A DNA stretch of 64,000 nucleotides. Origin: Notospermus geniculatus (Eukaryota > Nemertea > Pilidiophora > Heteronemertea > Lineidae). The stretch spans positions 377,177 to 441,176 of the forward strand of contig NMRB01000038.1 of NCBI GenBank assembly GCA_002633025.1, written 5' to 3'. Positions 8,908 through 20,339 of this stretch are shown here, one piece after another. The first letter of the stretch is position 1. The number at the start of each line of letters is the position of its first letter. The translations under genes were made by a program, and so were the position numbers. Under the pieces are notes generated by a model that saw nothing but the letters and a program-made list of their open reading frames with translations, did no database searches and was not told where the DNA came from.

Positions 8908-9860
8908 AAAATCAGATTTGTTTTTAGACCTTACTGATTATCACAGATGAGGCAGGTCTGTCAATTCTCTAAGATGCAGACCAACATAAGAGAAGTTCCA
9001 ATGCCAGTATCTTTCCAATTTTCTCAAAGATGTTGTTGTTTTTATCGCGCGGAAAATGACAATTTTTGATAAATTTTAGCAAACTTTACTTAGTTTTTTG
9101 CCTGTTTTCATCATCATTTTTCTCACAGAAGCTAATGCTGTAGCAAATTATTTGCTTCTATATCATGTAGTTGGACCCTTCACTTACACACTAAGGTGGA
9201 GTGTTGCAACAAATTTCTTAATTAACCCACCAGAAATGGATAATTAATTTCCTGGTGTCAGACGTGTCACACACCTATTTTTTCCTTGTCACACACCTAA
9301 CAGAAGATAAGCTGCATCAGCAGCCTGCACTACAGTGGAACATAAAAATAGCACGTGCATCAAACACTTTGATCATTCCCCTTGATTTCAGGGCAGTGAC
9401 ATTACGTTACCCTTATATAAGGAACAGATGTTCTGGGAAATGTAAGGTCCGTCAGAAAAAAAAACAGTCGTCTGGGTCAGACACCTAACACACAATATTT
9501 CCTCTCTTTTCTAACAAACTGAAAGGGGTTAATTTTTCAGTTCAACATTTAAAAAATAGTACTGAATCTTGGCTACATGCTGGTATAAATTTCATTGGAT
9601 GTCTTGTCTCAGAGAAGCAGCCATTATTTATAACCCTGAAAATGGTGTCCCGCCGTTGACATGGTTGATGTAGTGTTGGGCCGCGGGGTTAATGGCTCCA
9701 ACCCACCCACTCCCAGGACATGGATCTTACTAACAATCGTTTAATTTTTCTTAGTAAGGATATCTCAGCTATTTCTTAGTAAGATGTTAGTAAACACAGT
9801 CACAGTAAGAACTTTCTGATAAGACTCTTACAAGAAAAGTCTTATTGAGTTTTTTTCTTA
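8908..9860. other. No gene seen
   Basis: AT-rich sequence with short ORFs only, none with recognisable motifs. TTAGTAAG words recur at about 9720-9850, perhaps the edge of a decayed element. Confidence 0.5.
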
Positions 9861-9867
9861 AACCTAG

Positions 9868-10100
9868 CGTCCACTAGGGCGGGACAAGACGCGGAATGCA
9901 AATTTAGTGAATCCGCATTCCTTCGGCAACCTCTCCGCATATTCTTGAAAGGTTCCATTCACTGTCTTTATGATTCCTGAACAGTTCGCGGCATTTCTGC
10001 ACGTAATGACCATTACGACTTGACGCGGAAGCAATCCCGAAATGACACATTTGCTCCCGAAACCCTTCCTAATGTTGTCGGCGCTCTAGCGGACGCCACC
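9868..10100. mobile_element. Short inverted-repeat element (MITE-like)
   Basis: Bounded by AGCGTCCACTAGGGCG on the left and the approximate reverse complement CGCTCTAGCGGACGCC on the right, about 230 bp. No coding capacity. Terminal match is imperfect and no target duplication was assigned. Confidence 0.45.
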
Positions 10101-10379
10101 CATTACCAGTATCTTAGTAAGAAAAATCTTCAATGTTACATTTTGTAAGCTAATAAAGAAAAATCTTTTTATAAAACCTTTGTTCCATGCGAACGTTTAA
10201 GCAATGACTATACTCGAGAAGGCTCATCCCGCTTTTTGTAACTTCACTACTATGGCATAAATTACATGTAAAATCAATTATCTAACAAAATGGGGGGGGG
10301 GGGCAATTCAGGGCCTAATAGATGTTCCAGAAATCACTGAGGGATGATACTTTCCCTATGTGGATGATACTTTCACACG

Positions 10380-10512
10380 CGCCGAGGATTGTCCAAGATA
10401 CAGAATAGCACACAATTGACACACAAAATGATAATAAGCAAAAAGTCAATCTCCAGAATTCACAAATTTTCGACCCCAACCGGGGTCTTTTTCAAGTGGA
10501 ACTTTACAATCT
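10380..10512 (-). mobile_element. Penelope/LINE tail remnant with hairpin GACCCC-GGTT-GGGGTC
   Basis: On the minus strand, CTTGAAAAAGACCCCGGTTG is followed by GGGTCGAAAATTTG. That is a CTTGAAAA box, a perfect 6-bp stem with a GGTT loop, and a GAAA box, the usual signature near the 3' end of invertebrate GIY-YIG/Penelope copies and of some LINEs. No coding sequence remains beside it. The poly-G run at 10290-10301 is a separate feature. Confidence 0.4.
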
Positions 10513-10672
10513 GAAACTCTAGAAAAGACTCAAAGGATTGCCGAGGATTGTGATAATTCTTTCGCTGGAAGAACAGTTAAAGGACCACAGTATTGCTTGC
10601 CATCCTGCGTTACACCTACCCGCGTTAAGGGGGAGACCTCTATTGACGACTTGGTAAACTACCGCATGCTAC

Positions 10673-10766
10673 TAGTCTCGCGCAGCAAGCCGTTTCGTTC
10701 AGCAGTACTGCTACACAAACTTGTTCGATCCACAGATTCGAAACAGCGGCTGGGTGACCGAGACTA
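10673..10766 (+). mobile_element. Short copy of the TAGTCTCG MITE family
   Basis: 94 bp with ends TAGTCTCGCGCAGC and GGTGACCGAGACTA. It also shares the internal word GCAGTACTGCTACACAAAC and the sub-terminal ATTCGAAACAGC with the 561-bp copy at 42761-43321, so this is an internally deleted derivative. Flanking 9-mers (GCATGCTAC and GCATTGTAT) are only partly alike. Confidence 0.68.
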
Positions 10767-10964
10767 GCATTGTATTGTAATTATACATTCTCCACTGGGG
10801 CACACTGGGGCGAAAGGCTTAACTACAGTATTGAAGAATGGTACCGGTGGCGCCGGCTGTCGACAGGAAGTGGCAATACCGTGGTCCTTTAACAATCATC
10901 GTCCTTCGCCAGGAGAATGTTGTTCTTGTCAATTTCCAAATGAAATGTGTCATTGTTTACTCCA

Positions 10965-11303
10965 GGTTTCTTTTTCCATTCGGGTCGCACTACTGCTGAC
11001 AATGACGTCGATATGAGAGAGCAGACAAGTAAAACGATTGTACATGTATTTAAGGCTATCTCAAAGTTGTATTGTATGAAAGAATGTGCCAAGACGTACG
11101 AGACATTTGGAGATTTTATTTGTACAGATAACTGTTTCGATGAGACGACAAATACTTGCTTGTTGTGGGCAAATAACTGCAACAATGACTCATATCTTAC
11201 ATCATCTAAGAGACAGACGTGTTTTTCAGACGGCAACAAGATTCCAAAAACGTGTAATACTAAATCATGGAAGCAGATACATTGTAAATCGATGGTGTTC
11301 TGA
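10965..11303 (+). CDS. Candidate terminal exon of a cysteine-rich protein
   Basis: The frame is open from a plausible splice acceptor (TTTACTCCAG at 10955-10964) to TGA at 11301-11303, about 112 residues. It has about ten cysteines ('YCMKEC', 'ICTDNCFDETTNTC', 'NNCNN', 'RQTC', 'KTC', 'IHC'), spaced as in small disulfide-stabilised extracellular modules such as PAN/apple-like domains. The opposite strand is also partly open, and no upstream exon was found. The spacing is suggestive only and I do not recognise a specific family. It could be an orphan exon left by rearrangement. Confidence 0.35.
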   Translation, partial: GFFFHSGRTTADNDVDMREQTSKTIVHVFKAISKLYCMKECAKTYETFGDFICTDNCFDETTNTCLLWANNCNNDSYLTSSKRQTCFSDGNKIPKTCNTKSWKQIHCKSMVF

Positions 11304-11585
11304 AATGTTCGGCAAATACATGTATGTCGAGATTTGTCAGTAGAATCATAGGCACAGGTGACGTCACGACGTGCTATCTATAACAGCCGAGTTGCCTTCT
11401 CCGAGATTACAATTTTTTTGTGCAACCAATGAACAGGAGACATTGTGGATTCTCTTCTTCAGTTTAGAGTCGGCAAACAGTCCTTATGAAAAATAATGTA
11501 TGAAAACGTAAGATGTTCTCACATTTTTCTTACATTTGTTTGTGGGTTCTCTTACGTTTTTCTTACGTCGTTCTCCTTTAAACAA

Positions 11586-12069
11586 AAGTATGTACTCCTT
11601 TAAACAAAAGTATGTACAACACGTACATACTGGAGATCCTGTCCGCTAAGACACAGCCAGGTTTTAGCACAGTGTACATTGCGAGGTACAATGGGAGAAG
11701 TTTTATGCAGGGCGTATGATTAGGCCTATGTTATTGTCTATCACCCGTCTTGGATACCAGCCAGATACGTCTATACATCTCCCATTGTGGGCCTAATAAA
11801 TGTACAGAAGTACATCCTGAGCATTGTGTGTCTTAGCGGTCAGGATCTCCAGCATTTTATCCTCGCCTCTAAGAGGTCAGTCCAGAGTACTCATGACTAG
11901 GCCTTTGTTCCATTCCATAATTGGCGCCGGTGCTCCGTTCTTTGTTCGACCAATCAGAACGAGAAGTTTGTTGGAATATTGTACTCACAATGACCCGGCA
12001 ATGCTAGACTTGCCTAGAAGGTGCCACTTTCTGGACATTAATGACTGACCTCTTAGAGGCGAGGATAAA
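11586..12069. mobile_element. Two adjacent inverted-repeat elements (fold-back cluster)
   Basis: First pair: 11630-11655 and 11827-11852 are reverse complements over 26 bp with one mismatch (starting CTGGAGATCCTG). Second pair: 11856-11882 and 12043-12069 are perfect 27-bp reverse complements that contain the self-complementary core CCTCTAAGAGG. The two elements abut at 11852-11856. GTATGTAC words lie at 11587-11596, 11610-11617 and 12069-12077. There is no coding sense. Confidence 0.65.
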
Positions 12070-12146
12070 GTATGTACACAACCAGCGTGGTAACATTGAT
12101 GGAATTTAGGGAAAAATCCCTGTGTTATTCTTACGTTATTAGTGAA

Positions 12147-12263
12147 TTTTCGCAAAGCCCCCGAAACTCCAACGCGAACGCTAATCCCATTGTGCGATAC
12201 CCCCATGGGGGTAACAAACAAAAGGATAGACGTTCGCGTTGGCGTTTTGGGGTTTTGCGAAAA
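12147..12263. repeat. Fold-back hairpin
   Basis: TTTTCGCAAAGCCCCCGAAA followed by CTCCAACGCGAACG pairs imperfectly with CGTTCGCGTTGGCG followed by TTTTGGGGTTTTGCGAAAA. The arms are about 34 bp around a spacer holding a smaller CCCCCATGGGGG palindrome. Confidence 0.65.
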
Positions 12264-13215
12264 CTCCCTATTATTCTTGCATTAAAGCTGAACTGCATGC
12301 ATAAAACCAGGGCCTCTCACGTTTTAAAAAAACACCCGCGCCACAGCGCGGGCAGTGCCTGAAATAACCTGGGACATCCGCCATGTTTCAGTGGGACACC
12401 AAACGTGATAGAGTACCCAAGCATTGTAGGTGGCAGCACCTTATTTGCGTCCTGACCATCAACAAGTGGAAGTCGTGACTGACATGCTGTATATGCATGT
12501 GCATGTAGGCCTACATACCAGAAGCCCATGTAGGCCATCAATATGTACAGGCTATACAGACAGTAGTCTCAGTAACTGGGACTCTGTATGCTCCGCTTTT
12601 GCTTTTACAAACTGACTTTTACTTAGCGCGCATACAGAGTCTCAGATTGCCCAATACATTCCCTGTGGAGCAATTCCCGCCCGGAATTCCGTGCGGCACT
12701 GTTAATTCAAAAACCAACACGAAAATCCACAATATTGTATTCCTGTGTTGTTGAGCTACCGTCGCTACACCATATCCGAGTGAATTCAGTAAAATTCCAT
12801 CCTCATTTACTTCCCAAATCGACTTCGAAATCCACTCCTCGAAACTAAATGCACAAGCCGCCAGACGCCATGATGTGAGTCTCGCGCAATGCAGTTGCGC
12901 ACTCATGGTAATTGACGTTAGTCTCGTTCTGAATCAGTCTCAGTGACTACGCCCAGTCACGTGACCTCGGGTCTTGTGACAGCTACGAGTTCGCGACTTG
13001 TTTACATGAGTTGGTGAAATTTCGACGGAGTTTTGTATCAAAGTTTTTTCCTAATTTGTGCCAAATTTTCAGTCTTTTGGAATACCACTGTGAGGAATGA
13101 GGATAAAATGAAAGGATTCATGACAGTTGATTAATGGAATTTTGTCAGGTTTGACAATAATTGGCGACTTTGTTCAGTACATGACCCAATACACTTGCTC
13201 TACAGGAAGCATATG

Positions 13216-13291
13216 GGTAAACCATAACGTCCCAGGCATAGCCGTCAATGTCATATCGTAAAAGAAGCTATGCCTGGGCGATATGGTTACC
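13216..13291. repeat. Imperfect hairpin
   Basis: CCCAGGCATAGC and GCTATGCCTGGG are perfect reverse complements, extended by a gapped GGTAAACCATAAC/GATATGGTTACC match. Confidence 0.6.
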
Positions 13292-13831
13292 ATAACTATA
13301 CAGACAGTACACACCCATCTCATGAAATGGCGGAAGAGCTGTAATAGTAAAACAATGAGCGAAGCTGGTTATACGTCTAGGCCTGACACGACTATCACAC
13401 ACTCAAAAATTAGCCTACAGCATTCACTTGCCGGATGTTTCACCTATCGGGCCCCGCCTATCCATAGGCCTCCGCAACATGTACACACAGACCTAAGGGA
13501 CGAACAAAAACACCCCAATTTAGGCCTAGCAAATATGAGAACTGAGGTCGAAATGAAAAAAGACGGAAAACACAGTAATGCTCACCTTACACATCCTGAT
13601 AGTCAAAAGTAGCCGAACCAAAACGAACAGAATATTTTCCTCACAAGTATTCCTCGACACCGACTGTCGACGTGTCATGGCCCTATTGTGTCTTTCCCAT
13701 AACCTCGGCCACATGATCAATACTCGATGAACGGACTATAGGCCTAGGCATTTACCCCTTTGCGAAACCTGGAGACGACTATACTCCAATACGCAATAAC
13801 TTCGCCTAGAAAAAGGGCTCGAATAAACGCA

Positions 13832-13905
13832 GCGGACCGCTGGTCTAGTGGAAAATGTGCCGGTCTTCCAAGCCAATACTTGGAGGTTCGAATCCGGATC
13901 CAGGC
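13832..13905 (+). repeat. tRNA-like (SINE or tRNA pseudogene) sequence
   Basis: A-box-like TGGTCTAGTGGAAAATG and B-box-like GGTTCGAATCC lie about 30 bp apart, with TCTTCCAAGC in the anticodon position (reads as Gly-TCC). The T-stem and acceptor stem do not pair, so this is not a functional tRNA gene. It is followed by CTTTTTTT, a possible pol III terminator. Confidence 0.5.
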
Positions 13906-14189
13906 CCCTCCTTTTTTTCATTTGAATACTTTTTCAGTACATGTATTTCGCTTTTCTGATATGTAGGCCTGCATACACATTCACTTACAGCGTTGATCAC
14001 TTGTTGGTGGTCATGACGCAAATAAGGTGCTGCCACCTACATGCTTGGGTACTCTATCATGTTTGGAGTTCCACTAAAACATGCCGGATGTCCCAGGTTA
14101 TTTCAGGTACTGCCCGCGCTGTGGCGCGGTCGTTTTTTAAAAACGTGCGAGGCCCTGGTTTTATGCATGCAGTTCAGCTTTAATCTTAC

Positions 14190-14260
14190 AAGGTATTTTT
14201 TATGAGCTATTACATAACTTTCAAATTTCCAAAAGTTTGATGCAGAAATGTGGCCAACAA
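14190..14260 (+). repeat. Dispersed repeat shared with 63845-63935
   Basis: GAGCTATTACATAA, then TTTCCAAAA and TTTGATGCAGAAAT occur here on the plus strand, and on the minus strand at the right end of the window. The intervening sequence differs, so both are diverged fragments of one repeat. From here to about 14950 no gene is seen. Confidence 0.5.
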
Positions 14261-14954
14261 GTTTTCCTTTCATATGCAACAAACCGTGTCAAAATTGGTG
14301 CGGTAGTATTTGAAATGTTAAAGATATCAGGTATAGATAAACATCAGTTAATGCCTGACTGTGTACACTTGGAGGCCACGTCCACAGGGGTTGTATAAAG
14401 ATTGATCAAGTTCATGGTAACCAGGAATCTTATAGTCATCCAGGAAGTATTTACTACCGGTTTCACCCAAGCATCCAACATGAATAGACTCAGTTTCAAG
14501 TCGCAATCCAAGGCCGTCGAACCTCAGACCATTCTCAGGAATGGAGTGGTCTTCGCCAGTGCAGTTGGCTTTTAGGAATTGCTAACGAAATGGTAAGAGT
14601 TGTCACATGTAGATTTTCCGAATTGAATATATTATGTATGTTTGAAAGTTATCAATTATCAGGCTAACAACTTTCGCAACACAATAACCGTGATTCTAAT
14701 TTCACTTCCTTGTAAATCTGCAGATGGCTTTTACGTGCATGTGAAGTTCCGGCCCGATCGGACATCAAATATGGCCGCCAGGTGGCGCCCAAATCATCAA
14801 AGTCCTACTCGGGAATGGCTTGACCCAGATTGCTCATGACTGATATTATGTACCTCCGTCTGTCATTAGACTATTGTGTTCAACCCAACAAGAGAAGGAC
14901 ATCGGATGGATGTCAATGGTTTCCGATGAGAAGTCTACGACTCTAGAGCCAGTT

Positions 14955-15780
14955 TACTATGACCTTGACCTCTGACCTTGAGAAGTTTTGCGTAACTGGA
15001 ACAGGAATCCTTGATTGAACCTATCGGAGATGGTTAATGCATGATTCTAATTAGTGTTCCCCCGAAATTCTGAGTAGATTTGCATTTTAGAACTGTTTGA
15101 CCGTGACCTTGACCTCTGACCTTGAAGGTCATTGCGTAATCAGAAAGGTCATCCTTGATAACCTAGGTGTATGTGAAGGTTTTAGGCCTCCACCATCACC
15201 AGGTTCATGTTATATGTGAGTGTGATGGCTGACTGTGACCTTGACCTCTGACCTAGAGAAGTATTGCGTAACTGGAACAGGCATCCGTGATTAAACTTAA
15301 ATAGGAGATGGTTCATTCAGGCTTCTAATTAATTTTCTCCTGAATTCTCAGCAGATTTGCACTTTAGAACTGTTTGACCTTGACCTTGACCTCTGACCTT
15401 CAAGGTCATTGCGTAATCTGAAAGGGCATCCGTGATAGGTATACGTATAGGTATACGTGAAGGTTTTAGGTTTGTACCATCACCAGATTCCGACTTATCT
15501 GACGATACCTGTGACGGTTGACTCTGACCTTGAGAAGTATTGCGTAACTGGGACAGGCATCCTTGATTAAACCTATAGGGGATGGCTAATTCAGGCTCAT
15601 AATTGGTTTTCTCCTAAAATTCCGAGGAGATTTGCACTTTAGAACTGTTTGACTTTGACCTTGACCTCTGACCTTCAAGGTCATTGCGTAATCTGAAAGC
15701 TCATCCTTGATATCCTAGGTGTAGGTGAAGGGTTTAGGCTTCTATCATCACCAGATTCTGACTTATGTCAAGTTATCAAA
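14955..15780 (+). repeat. Tandem array of a ~275-bp unit with nuclear-receptor-like half sites
   Basis: Three copies (starting about 14962, 15237 and 15515) share GACCTTGACCTCTGACCTTG followed by AGAAGT.TTGCGTAACTGG, then GATTTGCA.TTTAGAACTG, then TGACCTTCAAGGTCATTGCG. Copies differ by substitutions and by loss of part of the first motif in copy three. TGACCTTGA and TCAAGGTCA match the extended half site bound by monomeric nuclear receptors of the ERR/SF-1 type. Whether that matters here is unknown. Confidence 0.75.
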
Positions 15781-16264
15781 TTTGAACATCAAATCTCGCC
15801 ATGATACCAGCAAATATCATGCGACCAAACAGGTAGGCCTACAAACTGGAAATTTCAGTTGCAATAACATCCGTGGATGAATTACAATGTTGTGAGAGCA
15901 GTTTCAAGCCGCTTTCTGTGGCAGATCTCCCGATATGTCAAAATATCAAATTTGATGTATCAATATCATGATGATGCTGACCCTGGACACTAAATTTGTT
16001 GATGCCAGTATCTTGCCAAGGGCCATAAACATAGGGAAGGAACTTGTTACTGGTGCTCTACCTGGCCTCGGAGACAAGTTATTCAAGAAACAAAAGTGTG
16101 ACAGACAAAATCTCAACTTTAATATATCAATTTCACCATGAACCAGGTATCGGAGACCGGAAATTTTCATTCCATCTTGTAGCTCAGGTTAGGTTACCTG
16201 GGGGTAGGTCACATTTCCAGGTCTGTAGCTCTTGCAGGAACGAAGTTACAGGCAAGACAGACTG
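15781..16264. other. No gene seen
   Basis: Repeats of ATATCAAATTTGA-like words suggest a further diverged relative of the preceding array. No supported ORF. Confidence 0.45.
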
Positions 16265-16276
16265 AACAGACAGATA

Positions 16277-16320
16277 CAGTAACACAGACACACACACACA
16301 CACACGCACACACACGCAGA
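16277..16320. repeat. (CA)n microsatellite
   Basis: A run of CACACA with two CG interruptions. Confidence 0.85.
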
Positions 16321-16339
16321 CACCATGACCAAACACAAT

Positions 16340-16371
16340 ATGGTTTCCGATCTTGAGATCGGAAACCATAA
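16340..16371. repeat. Perfect palindrome, also seen in part at 26930
   Basis: TATGGTTTCCGATCTT and its reverse complement meet directly. A diverged half copy (ATGGTTTCCGATCTTGGAGA) lies at 26930-26952 inside the Harbinger element, so this is a dispersed repeat end. Confidence 0.7.
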
Positions 16372-16379
16372 TAATCATC

Positions 16380-17430
16380 ATGACATCCCAAAGAAGTGAT
16401 TGTGATTGCCTTAGCGTTCAAATGATGTGAAATATAGCTTTCACTCCCAATTTAAAGACAGAACTTTTGTTTTGTAGTTTGGTTAGAAATAGCTCCAGTG
16501 AAGTTAAAGGGACCCGATAGAGAGCAGGCACGGATCCAATGGGGCGCACCCGGCGCATGCCCCTCTTTTGGCCAACAAATCTGTAAAATCGACCGTGAAA
16601 TTCTGAAATTGGAGCAAGTCATTGAAATTCACCATAGATTTTAATGTTCCTAGGACACGGCAACGCCTCTTTTCCCAAATCCTGCATCTGCCCCTGGATA
16701 GCTTGCTATTAGGCTCATATCAATACGGTCACATCATCACGCGCCAGCAACTGACAGCCTATGGATTTGGGCTCAATTGTTGATGTTCAGTGTATTTTAC
16801 TTGCAATACATGTCAGAGTTAGATTTTCATGCCAACCGATCGGTGTAATGAGCACATCAAAATGCCTATGAGGAGGCTGTCTGTGGGGTCCCTTCAAGCG
16901 GCTTACTGGAAAATGCGGTACATGCGGAATGGAATCACCCTCGTACGTAATCTTGCTGTCCTATCCCAAATGCACTGTATTTGTGACCTGGAGTCGCGGA
17001 TGGTTGGGAGCATTGATTATTCCGTCACACAGGTGTTTTCCAAATCATTTCTTTTTTGGCAATTCATCGCCGACAGCATGATAATGATAGGCCCAGTGGT
17101 GGGCTCTACAATCCGCCGCTGCGATAAGCTGCTCCTTACCAATAATAATCGAAGTTGTGGCATAGGGCCGAGTGCACGCATGAGGCCTTGCGCAGCATAG
17201 ATCTACATCGGCGTGCAAGGCAATATAGACCAGCTATTGGGCGCCGACGTAATGGCCATGATCGATGATCATGCTTTATGATTGTTTTGTGTAAGGTTCT
17301 GCACAAGACAGGGGCTGGAAACGACCGCAGAGTCAAGTTTCTACGCTATAGTTCCTAGGGCGGCAAAGACGATAACCAGTCGAGTCATCATCATTGCACA
17401 AATAATGGTCGCTCCCCTATTCCGTTCCGT
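16380..17430. other. No gene seen
   Basis: ORFs up to 123 codons occur (for example 16829-17200), but they lack recognisable motifs and overlap other open frames. Confidence 0.4.
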
Positions 17431-17439
17431 TCCGCTTTT

Positions 17440-18330
17440 TCCAGTAAGCCCCTTCAAGGTGCTGATGCATGAGAGAGTTTTTCTCGTGCAGGTTGGCTCA
17501 CAATGGGCAATACACCGATTTCACATCCCGCATGATCGGAGCGCCCCTGGTCGAATTTTCGACGGCTACTTCCGTTTTCAACCTCACTATCAGTAGTAAG
17601 GCAAATATTTCCTAGATCGCGGTTGAAAAACAAGTGTTGGTTCCGCCGCCAGGAATGCATGGTGTGGTGGCGGCATTTGAAACCAATGCGCGCAATTCAA
17701 CCTCGATACAGGAAATTTTTGCCCATACTCCTGGTAGTGAGGTTGAAAACGGATGTAGCCGTGGAAAATTCTACGGGGCGTTGCGATCGTGCGAGATGTG
17801 AAATCGGTGTATTCACCATGATTATTTGTTTCCTCACGGCTTACGCTGAGACCAATGAGACAAACAACTGATCATAGTTGAGTTGCCCATAGAGGCAATT
17901 CGTGCGAGAAAAGGATGGGCCTATAGAGAGAGTGCCAGTGACGTCATCACGTCATGTGCACAGTCTATGGGCCGTATTTTAGAACGTTCCTTAACATTAA
18001 GGTCCACCTTAAATCTATTGTTCTTGATGGTTTTACAATAGACTAAAGGTCGACCTTAACGTTAAGGAACGTTCTAAAATACCACCCTATATCTGTCATT
18101 TTGGACGGTAAATGACGTCGTCGACTCACGTGGTGCATTTTGTCATCGGCGCAAGTGAAGTGTGTCTGACTTCAACCATGACGTGATCTACACATGGCGC
18201 TCTTTGTCGTCGATGTCAGCATGGTGGACAGCCGGTCAAAAATGACGTCACAGTGAGCCACTGCACGCTCTCTATAGGTGCTCAACTTGAGTGTTTTCTT
18301 GTGCGAGTTGGCTCTCTATGGGATAGCACA
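17440..18330. repeat. Nested fold-back region
   Basis: Three inverted pairs. 17500-17600 pairs with 17732-17815 (arms near 90 bp, including GAGGTTGAAAACGG and AAATCGGTGTATT). 17969-18018 pairs with 18035-18086 (TTTTAGAACGTTCCTTAA... and its complement), giving a compact MITE. 17895-17950 pairs loosely with 18250-18320 around CTCTCTATAGG. No coding sense. Confidence 0.6.
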
Positions 18331-18339
18331 GCCATGGAA

Positions 18340-19100
18340 GAACATTTCTGAGCAACATGATCTTTTGACGCTGGCTAGCAAATTATAGCAACATTTGTTC
18401 AACCTGTTGGAAAGTCTTTCCCGAGACAACATGTGCAACATGATGTTGTAACTCTGAATGTTGGCGAAATGTTGCCAGTGTGCACAGATCTTATCTTATA
18501 ATGGCCTGTATTTTAGAATGGTCTTCAACGTAAAGGAATTCCTCAAAGCTATTGTTTTCCTGTCGAGGATCCCTCGAGTTATTCCAGAACGTGCCAAAAT
18601 TTGACTGCAAAGGCCTCGTTAAAAGTTGCTTCCTCAAACTGCAGGTGCCATTGATTTTAGAATGCTCCTTTGGGAAAAGGAACTCCTTATTTTTAGCTGA
18701 GGATCTCCTTTATTCCAAAGGTTGGTCCGGTCCTTTCCGTCATATTCCGTTGGGTGAAATCAACTGACATAGGAAATCCTTCGTGAGGGCCGCCTTTAGC
18801 ATCCTGACTTATCAGGTGTTTTCCTGTCTTTCCTACGTCATTCCATACAAACCCCTGACACAATTCGCGGGAATTGCTGAACTGGTTGCCGCAGAAGAAA
18901 ATGCGGCCAATCAGCGAATGCCATTCTGAGTCACCTTGAGATGACAGGCGTTCCACGTAGATTTTATCGTAGTGTCACGCACAACACAGTCAAGACAGCG
19001 CTGAACTTCCCCAACTCAGCCTAACTAGAGATCAGTTACACGTATACTTGTATTATGGTCCTTGTAATATTCGCAGCCAAGCATAGCTGACATGGATATG
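18340..19100. other. No gene seen
   Basis: Contains TTTTAGAATG-type words related to the 17969 MITE (18507-18560, 18655-18690) and no supported ORF. Confidence 0.4.
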
Positions 19101-19119
19101 GATATTCAAACGTTCAGCC

Positions 19120-19767
19120 TAGTTTGGTTCCCGAACCCACCGCTAGGGCTATGAGGGTTCGGTACTGGCTTCTGGCCGACACCGAGATTTCTGGTGTCTG
19201 ACGTCACGAAACACTCTCCAACCGCAAGGGAGACACTCTCCAACCCACGCCTGGTGATCAGTAGACAAAATGGTGGAATACATATGCGACGTCAACGAGA
19301 GCATCTCCAACCGAATTTTCTGAGGGGTTTGGTTGTTGGTGACCTGGCACACCGTTTGAGTCTTGCAGCAAAAGCAACACAATTTGCGTTGAATGCCTTT
19401 TCGAGAGCATCCCGACCTTTTCTGCACATGTACGCGGTGCCTACGCTACAACACAGTCAGCATGCATGTCTGTCACCGCCGCCGGAATTTCACCAACAAT
19501 ATTCAGCAAGTTTGTCGTTTTTACCAGCCTCAGAATCAAATAAACTTATCCGCTTCTCGATGGTTGCTTCCCACAAACAACGCAGTCGGTGGTATTGTTT
19601 TTTGAGGTGTAGTGGCCGAAAACACGCTGAATTCACTTCGTGACAGTTGCCAACCACGTGTCTATGTTTACATAGTGATTCTAAAAATAGTAACGCCATA
19701 AAAGGAAATGAGCAGAAGCCAATACCGAACCCTCATAGCCCTAGCGGTGGGTTCGGGAACCAAACTA
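19120..19767. mobile_element. MULE-like non-autonomous transposon with 10-bp target duplication
   Basis: Ends TAGTTTGGTTCCCGAACCCA and its reverse complement, with arms of about 52 bp and one or two mismatches. The direct repeat ACGTTCAGCC flanks both sides exactly (19110-19119 and 19768-19777). A 9-11 bp duplication with long arms is the Mutator-like pattern. ORFs inside (for example 19194-19643) resemble no transposase. High arm identity and an exact duplication suggest a recent insertion. Confidence 0.75.
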
Positions 19768-20339
19768 ACGTTCAGCCGATCCTGCACGGTTGGATTCAAC
19801 GTAAGTTGAGTTCGGGTTATCCTACATTCATCGCACAGAATGTGTATCATTCTCAGGCCACACGTCGTGAAAGAGTAGTTTGTTTCATGTTGACCTGCCA
19901 AGTCAGCTTTGTTCAAACCTGCGTAGTGCATGTGTATCAGTCACTGGCCTACTTGGAATGAGATGGCGGGGGATGAACATTTCCTGGAATGGCTTTGATA
20001 GTCCACCGATTCAGGCGAATTCTCTCAGGGGTTTGTGTGCGGTGACGAAGGGAGCGAGCACTAAGAACCCCTGATATCTCAGGATGCGCCTTTAGTAACA
20101 GAGGAACTCCTTTACAAAGGAAATGGATAAGGTCGATTCTGGAATTGATTTTGTATGAGGCGTCCACAGTGAGGATTTCCACTCACGAAAGGTGGCCACA
20201 GGAAAGGGTGCCTTAAGGTGCTTACAGGTCGACATTGCATCAACTCGACGTATCCGTCGCGACATTTCAGCGATTACAGGGACTCGGAGCAACTGGCAGT
20301 TACCTCGAACAGCAGGCGCAGATCGACGGATATGAGTGA

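Larger units (their letters stand above)
12286..14179. mobile_element. 1.9-kb element with ~230-bp inverted ends flanked by TTAA
   Basis: The left arm (12286 to about 12517) and right arm (about 13962 to 14179) are reverse complements with a few per cent divergence. They start AGCTGAACTGCATGCATAAA and each borders TTAA (12282-12285 and 14180-14183). TTAA at both ends is the target preference of piggyBac-type transposons, although the terminal bases are not the usual piggyBac CCY. The interior has a hairpin (13216-13291), a tRNA-like stretch (13832-13905) and no transposase, so the element is non-autonomous. Confidence 0.65.

Noticed and set aside
16829-17200. 123-codon plus-strand ORF
   Set aside because: No motif, no splice or promoter context, irregular composition.
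19194-19643. 149-codon plus-strand ORF
   Set aside because: Lies wholly inside the MULE-like element, has no transposase or zinc-binding motif, and other strands are also open. Most likely chance.
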